A stretch of DNA of 64,000 bases, from NCBI GenBank assembly GCA_003243195.1, contig QFQI01000010.1, forward strand, positions 18,700-82,699, in the 5' to 3' direction. This document shows, piece by piece, positions 40,428 to 49,622 of this stretch (position 1 is its first letter; every line of letters begins with the position of its first letter). Made by a program: the position numbers and the translations under genes. This DNA is from Sphingomonas taxi. GTDB taxonomy: Bacteria; Pseudomonadota; Alphaproteobacteria; Sphingomonadales; Sphingomonadaceae. The notes under the pieces were generated by a model. It did not search any database, was not told where the DNA came from, and saw only the letters and a list, made by a program, of their open reading frames with translations.

Positions 40428-41267
40428 ATGATGAAGCTATCCGCCGCGCGCCTCGCGCTCGCCGCCACGCTGCTCGCCGTACCGGCGGGCCTTTCCGCGC
40501 ATCGCATGTGGTTCCTGCCGTCGGGCACGATCTTCTCGGGCACCGATAGCTGGGTGACGGTCGACAGCGCGGTGTCCAACGACCTGTTCTACCCCGACCA
40601 TGTCGCCGGCCAGCTCGAGAATGTGAAGGTCTGGCAGCCCGACGGATCGCCCGGCGTATTGCAGAACGGCGCCACCGGCCGCTATCGCTCGGTGTTCGAC
40701 GTGAAGCTGGACAAGCCCGGCACCTGGAAGATTGGCAGCGAGATGCAGGGCTTCATGGGCAGCTTCACCGTGAACGGCGAGGAAAAGCGCATCGGCCGAC
40801 GCGGTCCGCCGCGCCCGGACGCGCCGCCGCCGCTGACCATCGCCGACATCCCGGCCAACGCCACCGCGGTGAAGGTCACCGAGTTTCTGAGCCGCAACGA
40901 GATCTTCGCCACCGCCGGCGCCCCGACCACCGGCGTGTTCAAGCCGACCGGCAACGGGCTGGAACTCGCGCCGATCACCCATCCCAACGAACTGGTCGCG
41001 GGAACGCCGGCGCGGCTGCGCTTCCTGATCGACGGCAAGCCGGCCGCGAACCTGAAGGTGACGCTGGTCCCCGGCGGCAAGCGATACCGCGATGCGGAGG
41101 GCGCGCAGGAGCTGACCGCCGGCGCGGATGGCGTGCTGACGCTGACCTTCCCGTCGGCCGGCATGTACTGGCTGAACGCCAACGCGACCGACACGAAGGT
41201 CAGCAACCCGCGCGCCACCGAACGCCGACTGGGCTACACCACCACATTAGAGGTGATGACCCCCTGA
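40428..41267 (+). CDS. DUF4198 domain protein
   Basis: 279 aa. Signal peptide (RLALAATLLAVPAGLSA) then HRMWFLPSGTIFSGTDSWV, the usual start of DUF4198 proteins, some of which are linked to metal or electron transfer. Two beta-rich halves follow (ADIPANATAVKVTEFLSRNE and LRFLIDGKPAANLKVTLVPG). Directly downstream of the DUF2271 gene and upstream of apbE, so it is likely part of the same periplasmic machinery. Biochemical role unknown. Confidence 0.85.
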   Translation: MMKLSAARLALAATLLAVPAGLSAHRMWFLPSGTIFSGTDSWVTVDSAVSNDLFYPDHVAGQLENVKVWQPDGSPGVLQNGATGRYRSVFDVKLDKPGTWKIGSEMQGFMGSFTVNGEEKRIGRRGPPRPDAPPPLTIADIPANATAVKVTEFLSRNEIFATAGAPTTGVFKPTGNGLELAPITHPNELVAGTPARLRFLIDGKPAANLKVTLVPGGKRYRDAEGAQELTAGADGVLTLTFPSAGMYWLNANATDTKVSNPRATERRLGYTTTLEVMTP

Positions 41268-41272
41268 CCCTG

Positions 41273-42226
41273 ATGCGCATCGCGCTGCCCGCCACGATCG
41301 ACCCGCGCGCCTTCGCCAGTGTCGATCGGGCGGCGCCGATCGTCACACTGGGCGGCGAGACGATGGGCACGACGTGGCGCGTGCTCTACGCCGCGCGCGA
41401 CGTCGATGCGGTGAGGCTGGACGCGGCGGTCCGTGCGCGTCTGGCCGATCTGGTCGCGCAGATGAGCCACTGGGCGCCGGACTCGCGGCTGTCGCGCTTC
41501 AACGACGCGCCGGCGGGAAGTTGGCACGCGCTGTCGCGCGACCTCGCGACTGTCATGCGGCTGGCGGCGCGAATCGCGGCGCAGAGCGAGGGCGCCTTCG
41601 ATCCCGCAATTGGTGCGCTGGTCGATCTGTGGGGCTTCGGCCCGCCGGGAGCGATGCCGCCGCCCGATGCGGCGACGGTGGCGGACGCGCGGCGGCGCTC
41701 CGGGCTCGCGCGGCTCGCGTGGGACGACGCCACCGCCCGGCTGCGTCAGCCCGGCGGCGTGCGGCTGGACCTGTCCGGCATCGCCAAGGGCTATGCCGTC
41801 GATACGGTCGCCGACCTGCTCGCCGCGGCCGGCGTAACGCATATGCTGGCGGAGATCGGCGGCGAGCTGGTGGGGCGCGGGATCCGCCCGGATGGCGAGC
41901 CATGGTGGGTCGATCTGGAAACGCCGCCGGACCTTCCGCTGCCGCCGCTGCGGATCGCGCTGCACGAACTGGCGGTCGCCACTTCGGGCAGTTACGTGCG
42001 CGGCGACCACAATCTCGATCCGCGCAGCGGCCGCCCGGCCGCCGCCGACCTGCACGCGGTATCGGTCATCGCCGCCAGCGCGGCGGAGGCGGATGGCTGG
42101 GCCACGGCGCTGCTCGTCCTGGGCCGCGACGCGGGCGCGCGGATGGCGGAGCGACATGACCTCGCCGCGCGATTCGCGACACGTGACGGGGAGTGGCTGT
42201 CGCCGGCGCTGCGGGCAATGCTGTAA
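41273..42226 (+). CDS. apbE: FAD:protein FMN transferase
   Basis: 317 aa. ApbE transfers FMN from FAD to a Thr in target proteins. Conserved features: GGETMGTTWRVLYAA, MSHWAPDSRLSRFND, RLDLSGIAKGYAVDTVADLL and GGELVGRGIRPDG, then ATSGSYVR. No clear signal peptide was seen at this start, though the protein is normally exported. An upstream start was not found before the DUF4198 stop. It closes the PepSY-DUF2271-DUF4198-ApbE group. Confidence 0.92.
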   Translation: MRIALPATIDPRAFASVDRAAPIVTLGGETMGTTWRVLYAARDVDAVRLDAAVRARLADLVAQMSHWAPDSRLSRFNDAPAGSWHALSRDLATVMRLAARIAAQSEGAFDPAIGALVDLWGFGPPGAMPPPDAATVADARRRSGLARLAWDDATARLRQPGGVRLDLSGIAKGYAVDTVADLLAAAGVTHMLAEIGGELVGRGIRPDGEPWWVDLETPPDLPLPPLRIALHELAVATSGSYVRGDHNLDPRSGRPAAADLHAVSVIAASAAEADGWATALLVLGRDAGARMAERHDLAARFATRDGEWLSPALRAML

Positions 42227-42246
42227 CAACGCGCATGTCCTCAACC

Positions 42247-42272
42247 ATGGCGATGGCCGGTAAAATCGCCAT
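42247..42272. repeat. 8-bp inverted repeat before the chemotaxis gene
   Basis: ATGGCGAT at 42247-42254 and ATCGCCAT at 42265-42272 form a perfect stem with a 10-nt loop. No T-run follows on either strand, so it is not a classical terminator. It may be a weak end signal for apbE or a binding site. Confidence 0.35.
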
Positions 42273-42378
42273 CGGAAGCATCACTGGCCGCTAACCCAAT
42301 CTTACGACTTCTCCGGTAGAACAATCGACCAGCGATGGTGCCGCTTGCACCGCGCCGACATTTTGGGGGAGGTGTTCG

Positions 42379-43815
42379 ATGATTGGTTGGTTTCAACGCA
42401 CCGCGCCGATCCGTACGAAGTTTCAGGTGCTGGGCCTTACCTACACCGGCTTGTCGGCAACATCCCTGGGAACCACCTTCGCGGCGTCCACCGGCGCGCT
42501 GACGCCCGTGGTCGCGATCGGCATCGCCGGGGCCGCGCTGGCCATGGTGGTGCTGGTGGCGGTCGCCTCGCGCAAGCTGGTGTGCGATCCCTATGTTCAC
42601 ACCGTGGTGCGCATGGAAGGACTGGCCGCCGGCGACCTTGTCACGCCGATCGGCTATCGCGACTATGGCGACTGCGTCGGCCGCATGACCAAGGCGATGG
42701 AGGTGTTCCGCCACAATGCGGAGACGCTGGCGGCGTCCGCCACGACGCAGCGTGTCGTGGTGGAGGCGCTGGGCACCGGCCTCACCCGGCTGGCCGAGAA
42801 CGACCTGACGCATCACATCGAACAGCCGTTCGCCCCCGAATATGAGGAACTGCGCCGCGACTTCAACCGCGCGATGGCGGCGGTGTCGAACGCGATCGGC
42901 GCGGTCAGCGAGGCGAGCGACGGCATCAACAGCGGCGCCGCCGACATCCGCGAAGCCTCCGACGCCTTGTCGCAGCGCACCGAGCAGCAGGCCGCCTCGC
43001 TGGAGGAGACCGCCGCGGCGATGGACGAGATCACCGCCACCGTCCGCGAAACCGCGTCCGGCGCGCGCCGCGCCAATTCGGCGGTGACCGAGGCACGCGA
43101 CGAAGCCGAACATTCGGGCGACGTGGTGCGCCGCGCGGTCGATGCGATGGGCGGGATCGAGCGGGCATCGGCCGAGATCAGCGACATCATCAGCGTCATC
43201 GACGGCATCGCCTTCCAGACCAACCTGCTGGCGCTGAACGCCGGCGTCGAGGCCGCGCGCGCCGGTGACGCGGGCAAGGGGTTCGCGGTGGTCGCCAGCG
43301 AGGTGCGCGCGCTGGCGCAGCGCTCCGCCGACGCCGCCAAGGACGTGAAGATCAAGATCACCGCCTCCACCGAGCAGGTCGAGGCAGGCGTGGCGCTGGT
43401 CAGCGAAACGGGCCAGGCGCTGCAACGCATCATCGGCCGCATCGCCGAGATCAGCACGCTGGTGTCCACCATCACCAGCTCCGCCGAGCATCAGGCGACC
43501 GGGTTGCAGCAGATCAACACCGCCGTGTCGGAGATGGACGGCGTGACGCAGCAGAATGCCGCGATGGTGGAAGAAGCCAACGCCGCGGCGCGCAGTCTGG
43601 CCGAGGAGGCGAACCGCCTGATGATCGAGGTGTCGCGGTTCCACATCAACGGCCGCCACGCACCTGCCGCGCCACCCACGCCCGTCGCGGTCCACGACCT
43701 TCAGGCGCGTGCCGCGCAGGCCGGTCGCCAACTCGCCCGCACCGCCCGCCGCGCGGTGAACGGTACGCGCGGCACCGCGCTGGCGGTGGCCGACGAGGAA
43801 TGGTCGGAATTCTGA
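42379..43815 (+). CDS. methyl-accepting chemotaxis protein
   Basis: 478 aa. One or two hydrophobic segments at the N terminus (residues about 20-65), no large periplasmic sensor, a HAMP-like part (LAAGDLVTPIGYRDYGDCVG) and a long signalling helix pair. The hairpin tip DGIAFQTNLLALNAGVEAAR and GKGFAVVASEVRALAQRS is classic. It ends DEEWSEF, an xWxxF tether like the CheR/CheB-binding pentapeptide. SD GGGGGAGG precedes ATG 42379. The lack of a sensor domain suggests it monitors a cytoplasmic or membrane signal. Confidence 0.93.
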   Translation: MIGWFQRTAPIRTKFQVLGLTYTGLSATSLGTTFAASTGALTPVVAIGIAGAALAMVVLVAVASRKLVCDPYVHTVVRMEGLAAGDLVTPIGYRDYGDCVGRMTKAMEVFRHNAETLAASATTQRVVVEALGTGLTRLAENDLTHHIEQPFAPEYEELRRDFNRAMAAVSNAIGAVSEASDGINSGAADIREASDALSQRTEQQAASLEETAAAMDEITATVRETASGARRANSAVTEARDEAEHSGDVVRRAVDAMGGIERASAEISDIISVIDGIAFQTNLLALNAGVEAARAGDAGKGFAVVASEVRALAQRSADAAKDVKIKITASTEQVEAGVALVSETGQALQRIIGRIAEISTLVSTITSSAEHQATGLQQINTAVSEMDGVTQQNAAMVEEANAAARSLAEEANRLMIEVSRFHINGRHAPAAPPTPVAVHDLQARAAQAGRQLARTARRAVNGTRGTALAVADEEWSEF

Positions 43816-43861
43816 CGCCGGACCGACGTGGCGCGGGTCCGACGCCGCACCTCGCCGGGGA

Positions 43862-44860
43862 CTATCGCGCCCCCGCCGCGTAGATCGCGTCCAGTACCCG
43901 GGCGGTGGCGACATATTCCTGGGAGGCGGCATCGAACCGTGCGCCGGCGGCGAGGCGTTCCGCCCAGTCCACCGCCGCACGGCCGCCCCAATCGTCCGGC
44001 GGCAGCGCCAGCGTCTCGCGCGCGGTGCCGTGGAAATGCTCCGCGGTGAAGTCGTAGAACGAGCCGTCGACGTTGCGCAGTGCCGCACCGCCCTCGGTGC
44101 CGTAGAAAGCCGCCTCGATCACCGCATCCTGCCCGGCGTGCAGGCGCCACGAACAGGTCAGCCGGACGGTGACGCCATTCGCCAGCCGCACCGTGGCGGC
44201 GGCATAATCCTCCACCGCGTCATCCCGCAGCGGCGCGCCTCCGGCACGCAGCACCGCATCGACCCCGGCGACGTCGACGCCATCGGTCAGCCACAGGGCG
44301 AGGTCGGCGAGATGGATGCCGAGATCCATCACGCACCCGCCGCCGGCCTGCGCGCGATCGTAGAACCACGGCTTGTCGGGGCCATAGGCATTGTGGAACG
44401 TCAGGTCGATCGCGAACAGCCGGCCCAGCGCGCCGCCCCGCACGAGCGGCGCGATCCGCTGCATGCCGGCGGTGAAGCGGTAGGACAGGTCGACGCCCAG
44501 CAGGCGATCGGCACGGCGCGCGGCCGCGACGACCCCCGCCGTCTCCGCCGCGTCGCGCCCCAGCGGCTTCTGGCAAAACACCGCCGTGCCCGCCTCCAGT
44601 GCCTGGATCGACTGCGCAGCGTGCATCGCGCTGGGCGTGGCGATCACCACGCCGTCCAGACCCAGCGCCAGCAACTCCTCCAGCGAGCCGCACGGCTGCG
44701 CATCGGGGGCCAGGGCGCGCGCCTCGGCGAGCATCGCGGCGGACGGATCGCTGATCGCGGCGGCGTCGATGCGGCCGCCCGCGATCATCGCCGCCATGCG
44801 ATGCCGGCCGATCCAGCCGGTGCCCAGAAATCCAACGCGCGGTTTGATGTCCGTCGCCAT
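43862..44860 (-). CDS. Gfo/Idh/MocA-family sugar oxidoreductase
   Basis: 332 aa. Rossmann start RVGFLGTGWIGRHRMAAM, then VIATPSAMHAAQSIQALEAG and the EKP-like stretch FCQKPLGRDA, and CVMDLGIHLADLALWL with the likely catalytic His. These NAD(P)-dependent enzymes oxidise or reduce sugars and inositols. It is the last gene of the minus-strand run that includes the alcohol dehydrogenase, the glycoside hydrolase and the methyltransferase, all pointing to sugar chemistry. Confidence 0.88.
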   Translation of the reverse strand: MATDIKPRVGFLGTGWIGRHRMAAMIAGGRIDAAAISDPSAAMLAEARALAPDAQPCGSLEELLALGLDGVVIATPSAMHAAQSIQALEAGTAVFCQKPLGRDAAETAGVVAAARRADRLLGVDLSYRFTAGMQRIAPLVRGGALGRLFAIDLTFHNAYGPDKPWFYDRAQAGGGCVMDLGIHLADLALWLTDGVDVAGVDAVLRAGGAPLRDDAVEDYAAATVRLANGVTVRLTCSWRLHAGQDAVIEAAFYGTEGGAALRNVDGSFYDFTAEHFHGTARETLALPPDDWGGRAAVDWAERLAAGARFDAASQEYVATARVLDAIYAAGAR

Positions 44861-44942
44861 TCGTCCTGCTACCTGTCTGCGCGCGGTTCGCGGTCGCCGA
44901 TGGACGATCCGCCCTCTTTCATGCCCCGGGGTCGGTGCGACC

Positions 44943-45911
44943 TCAGTCGAACATCACCAACGCCTTCACGAACCCGGTAGGCTTGTCGCGCGTCGCCGCG
45001 ATCGCCTCGTTCAGCTCGCTCAGCGCAAAGCGATGCGTCAACAGCGGCGCAAGGTCGATGCGACCGCCCGCGACCGCCGCCACCGCCTCGTTCAGTCCGC
45101 GCAGATTGATGTGCCGGTCGCGTTCGTGCGCGTTGATCACGTCGATTCCCTTCCAGTTCCATTCCTGCATGTTCACCTGCCGTGGCCCGTCCTGATGATA
45201 GCCCGCCACCACCAGCCGCCCGCCGAACCCGACGATCGCGCTGGCCAGGTCGAGCGGCCATTGCTTGCCGACCGCCTCGATCACGCGCGCGCACAGCGCC
45301 TCGCCGGTCAGTTGCTTCACACGCTCGATGATCGCCCAATGGTCGTCCATCGCGATCGTCTCGGCGGCGCCATAGGCGCGGGCGAGATCCAGCGACTCGG
45401 ACCGCCGCGAGATCGCGATCACCCGCGCGCCGGCGTCGCTCGCCAGCCTGGTCAGCACCGTGCCCAGAAAGCCGATCCCGACGATCGCCACCGTCTGCCC
45501 GGCGACCACATCGGCGCGGCGGAAGATGTTCATCGCGCACGCCAGCGGCTCGCCGGGGAAGGGTTGCCCGGCCAGTCCGGCGGGCAGCCGGACCATCTGA
45601 TCCGCATCCGCCACGTCCCAGGGGGCGAACGAATGCCCCGACAGCATCGTCACCCGGTCACCGATCGCGAAGCCCGCCACGTCCGCGCCCAGCGCGTCGA
45701 TCGTGCCCCAGCCTTCGTGCCCCATGCCACCCGCCGCGCCGGGAAAGGTCGACCATGGCTGTCCCTCCCACGGCTCGATGTTCGACGCGCACACGCCGCA
45801 CCCTTCCAGCCGCACGCGGACCTGGCCGGCGCGCGGCTGCGGCACCGGGACGCGTTCCACGACCATCCGCTGCGGCGCGACCAGCACCGCCGCCTCCATC
45901 GTCCGACCCAT
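44943..45911 (-). CDS. zinc-binding alcohol dehydrogenase (MDR superfamily)
   Basis: 322 aa. GroES-like N-terminal domain with EGCGVCASNIEPWEG and GMGHEGWGTIDALG, then a Rossmann domain with AIVGIGFLGTVLTRLASDAG. The structural zinc-binding loop is missing or short, and GCGVCASN with HEGWG supplies the expected active-site Cys and His. Start 45911 (MGRTMEAAV) shares a base with the stop of the upstream glycoside hydrolase gene. A sugar substrate is likely from context. Confidence 0.85.
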   Translation of the reverse strand: MGRTMEAAVLVAPQRMVVERVPVPQPRAGQVRVRLEGCGVCASNIEPWEGQPWSTFPGAAGGMGHEGWGTIDALGADVAGFAIGDRVTMLSGHSFAPWDVADADQMVRLPAGLAGQPFPGEPLACAMNIFRRADVVAGQTVAIVGIGFLGTVLTRLASDAGARVIAISRRSESLDLARAYGAAETIAMDDHWAIIERVKQLTGEALCARVIEAVGKQWPLDLASAIVGFGGRLVVAGYHQDGPRQVNMQEWNWKGIDVINAHERDRHINLRGLNEAVAAVAGGRIDLAPLLTHRFALSELNEAIAATRDKPTGFVKALVMFD

Positions 45912-46828
45912 CAGGCGACCGCGACCGTGGCGGGGGCGGTGGCCGGCGCGTAGCGGTCGATCATCCAGGCGCAGAAGTCCGCGAACGCCTGCGGATCGCG
46001 CGCCGCGCTGGTGTGGTGCGGCTGGATTCCGAGATGTTCGGGCGTGAAGCAGAAGGTCACGGTGGTGTCGAACTCCGCCAGCGCCTCCATCTGCCGGTCG
46101 AACCAGTCGATCGCGTCGGGACGGAAGCTGTCGGCCCATGACAAGCCGGTCCGCAGCTTCTTCGTGCCAAGCCGCCGCATCCACGCCACCGCGTCATCCA
46201 GTCGCGGATCCTGATAATGGAACCACTGCATCAGCCCCATGTCGGCGGCGACCTTCGCATAGCTGTCCAGCGACGGCTTGGGCGTGCCGTCGGCGCGGAT
46301 CAGCCCCATGTAGAAATGCCGGTAATAGCTGGACCCTTCCGCCTCGCGATGGCGGGTGGTGGCGCCCCATTCCTGCGGCAGATCGAACAGCGAATACCAG
46401 AACACGCGCGGCACGCGCCCGATCAGCAGCTCGGCGGTCTTCTCGACCCCGAAGACCTGCACCTCCTCGGCGCCGAACGATCCCACGCCGACCTCGGTCA
46501 CCCACACCGGCTTGTCGGTGACCGCCTCGATCTCGGCGATCTTGGCAGGCCATTCGTGGATCGACCACAGGTTCCAGTCGAGCGGGAAGCCGTGCACCGC
46601 CAGCACGTCCACCACGTCCAGGCACCCGTGCCCCTGCAGCCGCTTCACCCACAGCGGGTCGATGGGTGACATGCCGCCCAGAACGCGCGTGACGTTGGGG
46701 TTGATTGCCGCGATCGCGGCGCCGGCGCGCGACACGGTGTCGGCGAACAGCGACCAGTCGGGATCGACCTCGGGATCCCAATGCGACTTGTTGTTCGGCT
46801 CGTTCCAGATCATCGCGGCTTCGATCAC
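45911..46828 (-). CDS. small glycoside hydrolase (clan GH-A-like, xylosidase-like)
   Basis: 305 aa. Starts almost at the acid/base motif IWNEPNNKSHWD (Glu10) and carries a plausible nucleophile in VWVTEVGVGSFG (Glu112); AVHGFPLDWNLW and VFWYSLFDLPQEWG are further barrel strands. In usual clan GH-A enzymes the WNEP motif sits after strand four, so strands one to three are absent here. No better upstream start exists: GTG 46828 overlaps the methyltransferase stop (GTGA). No signal peptide. The substrate is unknown; the closest functional label is beta-xylosidase-like. Confidence 0.72.
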   Translation of the reverse strand: MIEAAMIWNEPNNKSHWDPEVDPDWSLFADTVSRAGAAIAAINPNVTRVLGGMSPIDPLWVKRLQGHGCLDVVDVLAVHGFPLDWNLWSIHEWPAKIAEIEAVTDKPVWVTEVGVGSFGAEEVQVFGVEKTAELLIGRVPRVFWYSLFDLPQEWGATTRHREAEGSSYYRHFYMGLIRADGTPKPSLDSYAKVAADMGLMQWFHYQDPRLDDAVAWMRRLGTKKLRTGLSWADSFRPDAIDWFDRQMEALAEFDTTVTFCFTPEHLGIQPHHTSAARDPQAFADFCAWMIDRYAPATAPATVAVA

Positions 46829-47631
46829 GCGCGCATCCCCCCGCTGAATGGATAGACCGCCGCCGGCCCGTGCTCAGCATAAGGCACGTCCGTGACACGG
46901 CAGAGATAGACGTCGTTCTGCGGATGCGCCTCGATCACGAAGCCGGCGGCGCGCAGCATCGCCTCCGAACAGGCGCGGTTGGGCGCCCACCAATTGGTCC
47001 AGTCGCCCGCGAACTTCCGCTCGATGAAGTGCATCTTCGGATAGCTGGCATCGTCGAAATAGGCGGGCGGCGTCCAGGTGCCGGGCACGTAGAAGGGATG
47101 GTCCTCCGGCACCTCGCCCACGTCGCGCGATCCCTGCTGCATCGTCTGGAACAGCATCAGATCGCCCGCGACATGCTCGCGGATCAGGTCCAGCGCCAGC
47201 AACGGGTGGCGCAGGTGGTAGAGCACGCCCATGAAGATCACGAGGTCGAAGCGCTCACCGAGCTGCGCGACGTCATAGACCGACAGCTTGCGGAACTCGA
47301 CGCTGTCGCCGAAGCCCAGCGCCGCGCTGGCCAGTCGCGCCTGCGCCAGATAGCGTTCGTCCCAGTCGATGCCGACCACGCGCGCCGAGCCGCGCCGCTT
47401 CATCTCGACCGAATAGAAGCCCGCGTTGCAGCCGATATCCAGCACCGTCCGCCCGGACAGGTCTGCGGGCAGGCAGGCACCGAATTCGGCGAACTTGTTG
47501 GCGGGATAATCCTGGAGGAAATGGTCGGGCGCGGTTTCGACGCCGCCCGGCAGATGGATGTTGTGAAACCACGGCGCGAGCGCTTCCACCTGCTCGCGCA
47601 AGCCCCCGTTGGCCCGCGTGTCGGCCTGCAT
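46825..47631 (-). CDS. SAM-dependent methyltransferase (Rta_06860/TIGR04290-like)
   Basis: About 268 aa. Contains HNIHLPGGVETAPDHFLQDYP and the SAM motif VLDIGCNAGFYSVEMKRRG, followed by LVIFMGVLYHLRHPLLALDL, which resembles tRNA-carboxymethyluridine-type methyltransferases and the glycan-cluster family I know as TIGR04290. It ends with NDVYLCRVTD. A SD GGGGA precedes ATG 47631; an upstream in-frame start at 47688 overlaps the next gene. First gene of the minus-strand run with the hydrolase, dehydrogenase and Gfo/Idh/MocA oxidoreductase. Confidence 0.82.
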   Translation of the reverse strand: MQADTRANGGLREQVEALAPWFHNIHLPGGVETAPDHFLQDYPANKFAEFGACLPADLSGRTVLDIGCNAGFYSVEMKRRGSARVVGIDWDERYLAQARLASAALGFGDSVEFRKLSVYDVAQLGERFDLVIFMGVLYHLRHPLLALDLIREHVAGDLMLFQTMQQGSRDVGEVPEDHPFYVPGTWTPPAYFDDASYPKMHFIERKFAGDWTNWWAPNRACSEAMLRAAGFVIEAHPQNDVYLCRVTDVPYAEHGPAAVYPFSGGMRA

Positions 47632-47746
47632 CTTGTCCCCTTTACCCGCAATCGTTTCGCCAACGATCGGTCCGCGCCTGCGTTCCATCTACTTAGCCTT
47701 ATTGCCGGACGTGGAACCACCGCGCCTCTCGCGGCTTTGCGGGGTG

Positions 47747-48661
47747 ATGGAGGAACATAGCCGCCGCTGGACCGATGCGATGCGCGCGGAGCGCTTCGCC
47801 GACGCCTGGGCGGTGGAGCAAGCGGTGCTGGAGGCGCGCGACCTCGCCACCCGCGACGATCCGCGCCTGCCCTACCACCAGCGCTGGGTGTGGGACGGCC
47901 GCCCGTTCTCCGGCCGCGATGTGCTGGTGCGCTGCTATCACGGGCTGGGCGACACCATCCAGTTCGCGCGCTTCCTTCCCACCCTGGCGGCGCGCGCGCG
48001 TTCGGTGACGGTGGAGGCACCGGCGCATTTGCATCCGCTGCTGCATTTCCCCGGCGTGACGCTGGCGGCGTTCGATCAGGCGCATCCGCTGCCATCGGCG
48101 GACTGCGATATTGAGATCACCGAACTGGCCTTTGCACTGCGGCTCGGCCCGCGCGACGTGCCCGCGCGCTACCTGCGCGCCGCCCCCGCCGCGCTGCCGG
48201 CGGGGACGATCGGCCTGTGCTACAAGGCCGGCGACTGGGATACCGCGCGCTGGGTGCCGCCCGCCATGCTCGCACCGGTCGTCGGGGGTCGCCCCGCGCT
48301 GTCGCTGGTTCCCGAGCCGTGCCCGCTGCCGGTGCGCAATCCGGATGGCTGCCCGCTCGACATCGCCGCCACCGCCGCGCTGGTCGCTGGCTGCGCGCTG
48401 GTGGTCACGGTCGACACGATGATCGCGCATCTGGCGGGTGCGCTCGGCCGTCCGACATGGCTGCTGCTGAAGGCCGCGCCCGACTGGCGGTGGGATCCGG
48501 CACGGCGCGACAGCGGCTGGTATCCGACGATGCGCCTCTACGCGCAATCCACGTCCGGCGACTGGACTTCGGTGATCCGCGCCGTCGCCCACGACCTGTC
48601 CGCACAAGGGGAACACCATGGCCAGCCTGCCCAATCCGTCGGTGCCCGTCTCCTGGGGTGA
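47747..48661 (+). CDS. GT9/ADP-heptose-transferase-like protein
   Basis: About 304 aa. A short helical N terminus (RRWTDAMRAERFADAWAVE) leads into a GT-B-like half with VLVRCYHGLGDTIQFARFLP, typical of heptosyltransferase-like proteins. The C-terminal part has GTIGLCYKAGDWDTARWVP and VVTVDTMIAHLAGALGRPTW. Start ATG 47747 (preceded in frame by GTG 47744 and GTG 47711) is preferred because the intergenic gap with the divergent methyltransferase is then about 115 bp. The 3' end overlaps the DUF6165 gene by 44 bp. Confidence 0.75.
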   Translation: MEEHSRRWTDAMRAERFADAWAVEQAVLEARDLATRDDPRLPYHQRWVWDGRPFSGRDVLVRCYHGLGDTIQFARFLPTLAARARSVTVEAPAHLHPLLHFPGVTLAAFDQAHPLPSADCDIEITELAFALRLGPRDVPARYLRAAPAALPAGTIGLCYKAGDWDTARWVPPAMLAPVVGGRPALSLVPEPCPLPVRNPDGCPLDIAATAALVAGCALVVTVDTMIAHLAGALGRPTWLLLKAAPDWRWDPARRDSGWYPTMRLYAQSTSGDWTSVIRAVAHDLSAQGEHHGQPAQSVGARLLG

Positions 48662-49016
48662 GTTGCTCGACAAGATCACCATCCTGGAGATCAAGCGCGA
48701 GCGGATCGCCCGCGCCGAGGCGCGCGCCAATGTCGCGCACGAACATTCGCTGCTGCAACGGATCGGCGCGGGCGTGCTGGCGGTGGACGGGATCGCGGCG
48801 CTGTTCGGCCGGCTGAAGTCGGTCAATCAGGACCTGTGGGACATCGAGGATGCGATCCGCCACCAGGAAGCGGCGCGCGCCTTTGGCGCCGAGTTCGTGC
48901 GGCTCGCACGATCGGTGTATCGCAAGAACGACGAACGCGCGGCGCTGAAGCGCGAGATCAACCTGGCGCTGGAATCGGAACTGATCGAGGAAAAGAGCTA
49001 CGCCGGCACCGGATGA
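48618..49016 (+). CDS. DUF6165 family protein
   Basis: 132 aa, mostly helical: VSWGELLDKITILEIKRERI, ALFGRLKSVNQDLWDIEDAI and YRKNDERAALKREINLALES. I believe this is DUF6165, a small family commonly beside glycosyltransferases. No catalytic motif. ATG 48618 lies within the end of the GT9-like gene, giving a 44-bp overlap that suggests tight coupling. A chaperone-like or regulatory role in glycan synthesis is only a guess. Confidence 0.78.
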   Translation: MASLPNPSVPVSWGELLDKITILEIKRERIARAEARANVAHEHSLLQRIGAGVLAVDGIAALFGRLKSVNQDLWDIEDAIRHQEAARAFGAEFVRLARSVYRKNDERAALKREINLALESELIEEKSYAGTG

Positions 49017-49028
49017 GGATGGCCGGGC

Positions 49029-49622
49029 CTATGATCGCGGCCGCTCGTTGAGCGCCACCAGCCGCGCGCCGTCACCTTCCAGCTCCAGCGTCGTCACCGA
49101 TCCCGGATCGCATCCCAGCGCGAAGATCCGCTCCAGCCCCAGCCCGAGATAATGCGCCACCACCCCGCGGATGATGTCGCAATGGGTGACGCACACCGTC
49201 GCCCCCTCCCCCAGCGTCGCGACGAACCCGACCGCGCGGGCGACCGCCTCCGCCATCGTCTCGCCCCCCGGACAGCGCGCGGAGGCGCGTTCGGCATTCC
49301 AGCGGTGCCAGTCGGGATCCCGCGCCAGCGCGTCAAAGCGCATGCCGGCGAAGCGGCCGAAATCCACCTCGTCCAGCGCCGGCGCGATCGCCACGCCTCC
49401 GCCGGCGACGGCGCGCCCGGCGACGATCGCCGCCGCGGTTTCGCGCGTGCGGGTGCGCGGGCTGCTGTAGATCGCGGTCGTCGCCATGCCGTCCAGATGC
49501 CGCGCCACCGCCGCCGCCTCCGCGCGGCCGCGCGCGTCGAGCGCGATCGCGGAGCGACCGCTCAGCACATGGCCCACCTCGGCATGGCTGCCGTGCCGTA
49601 TCAGAAGAACGCGCCGTTCCAT
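49029..49622 (-). CDS. histidine phosphatase superfamily protein
   Basis: About 197 aa. Signature VLLIRHGSHAEVG supplies the phosphorylated His, AIYSSPRTRTRETA the conserved Arg, and TVCVTHCDIIRGVV the second His. Family members include phosphoglycerate mutase-like phosphatases and sugar-phosphate phosphatases. ATG 49622 (MERRVLLIRHG) gives a compact start; the frame upstream to 49658 adds an odd hydrophobic stretch. Alone on the minus strand inside the glycan cluster, it could dephosphorylate a sugar intermediate. Confidence 0.85.
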   Translation of the reverse strand: MERRVLLIRHGSHAEVGHVLSGRSAIALDARGRAEAAAVARHLDGMATTAIYSSPRTRTRETAAAIVAGRAVAGGGVAIAPALDEVDFGRFAGMRFDALARDPDWHRWNAERASARCPGGETMAEAVARAVGFVATLGEGATVCVTHCDIIRGVVAHYLGLGLERIFALGCDPGSVTTLELEGDGARLVALNERPRS

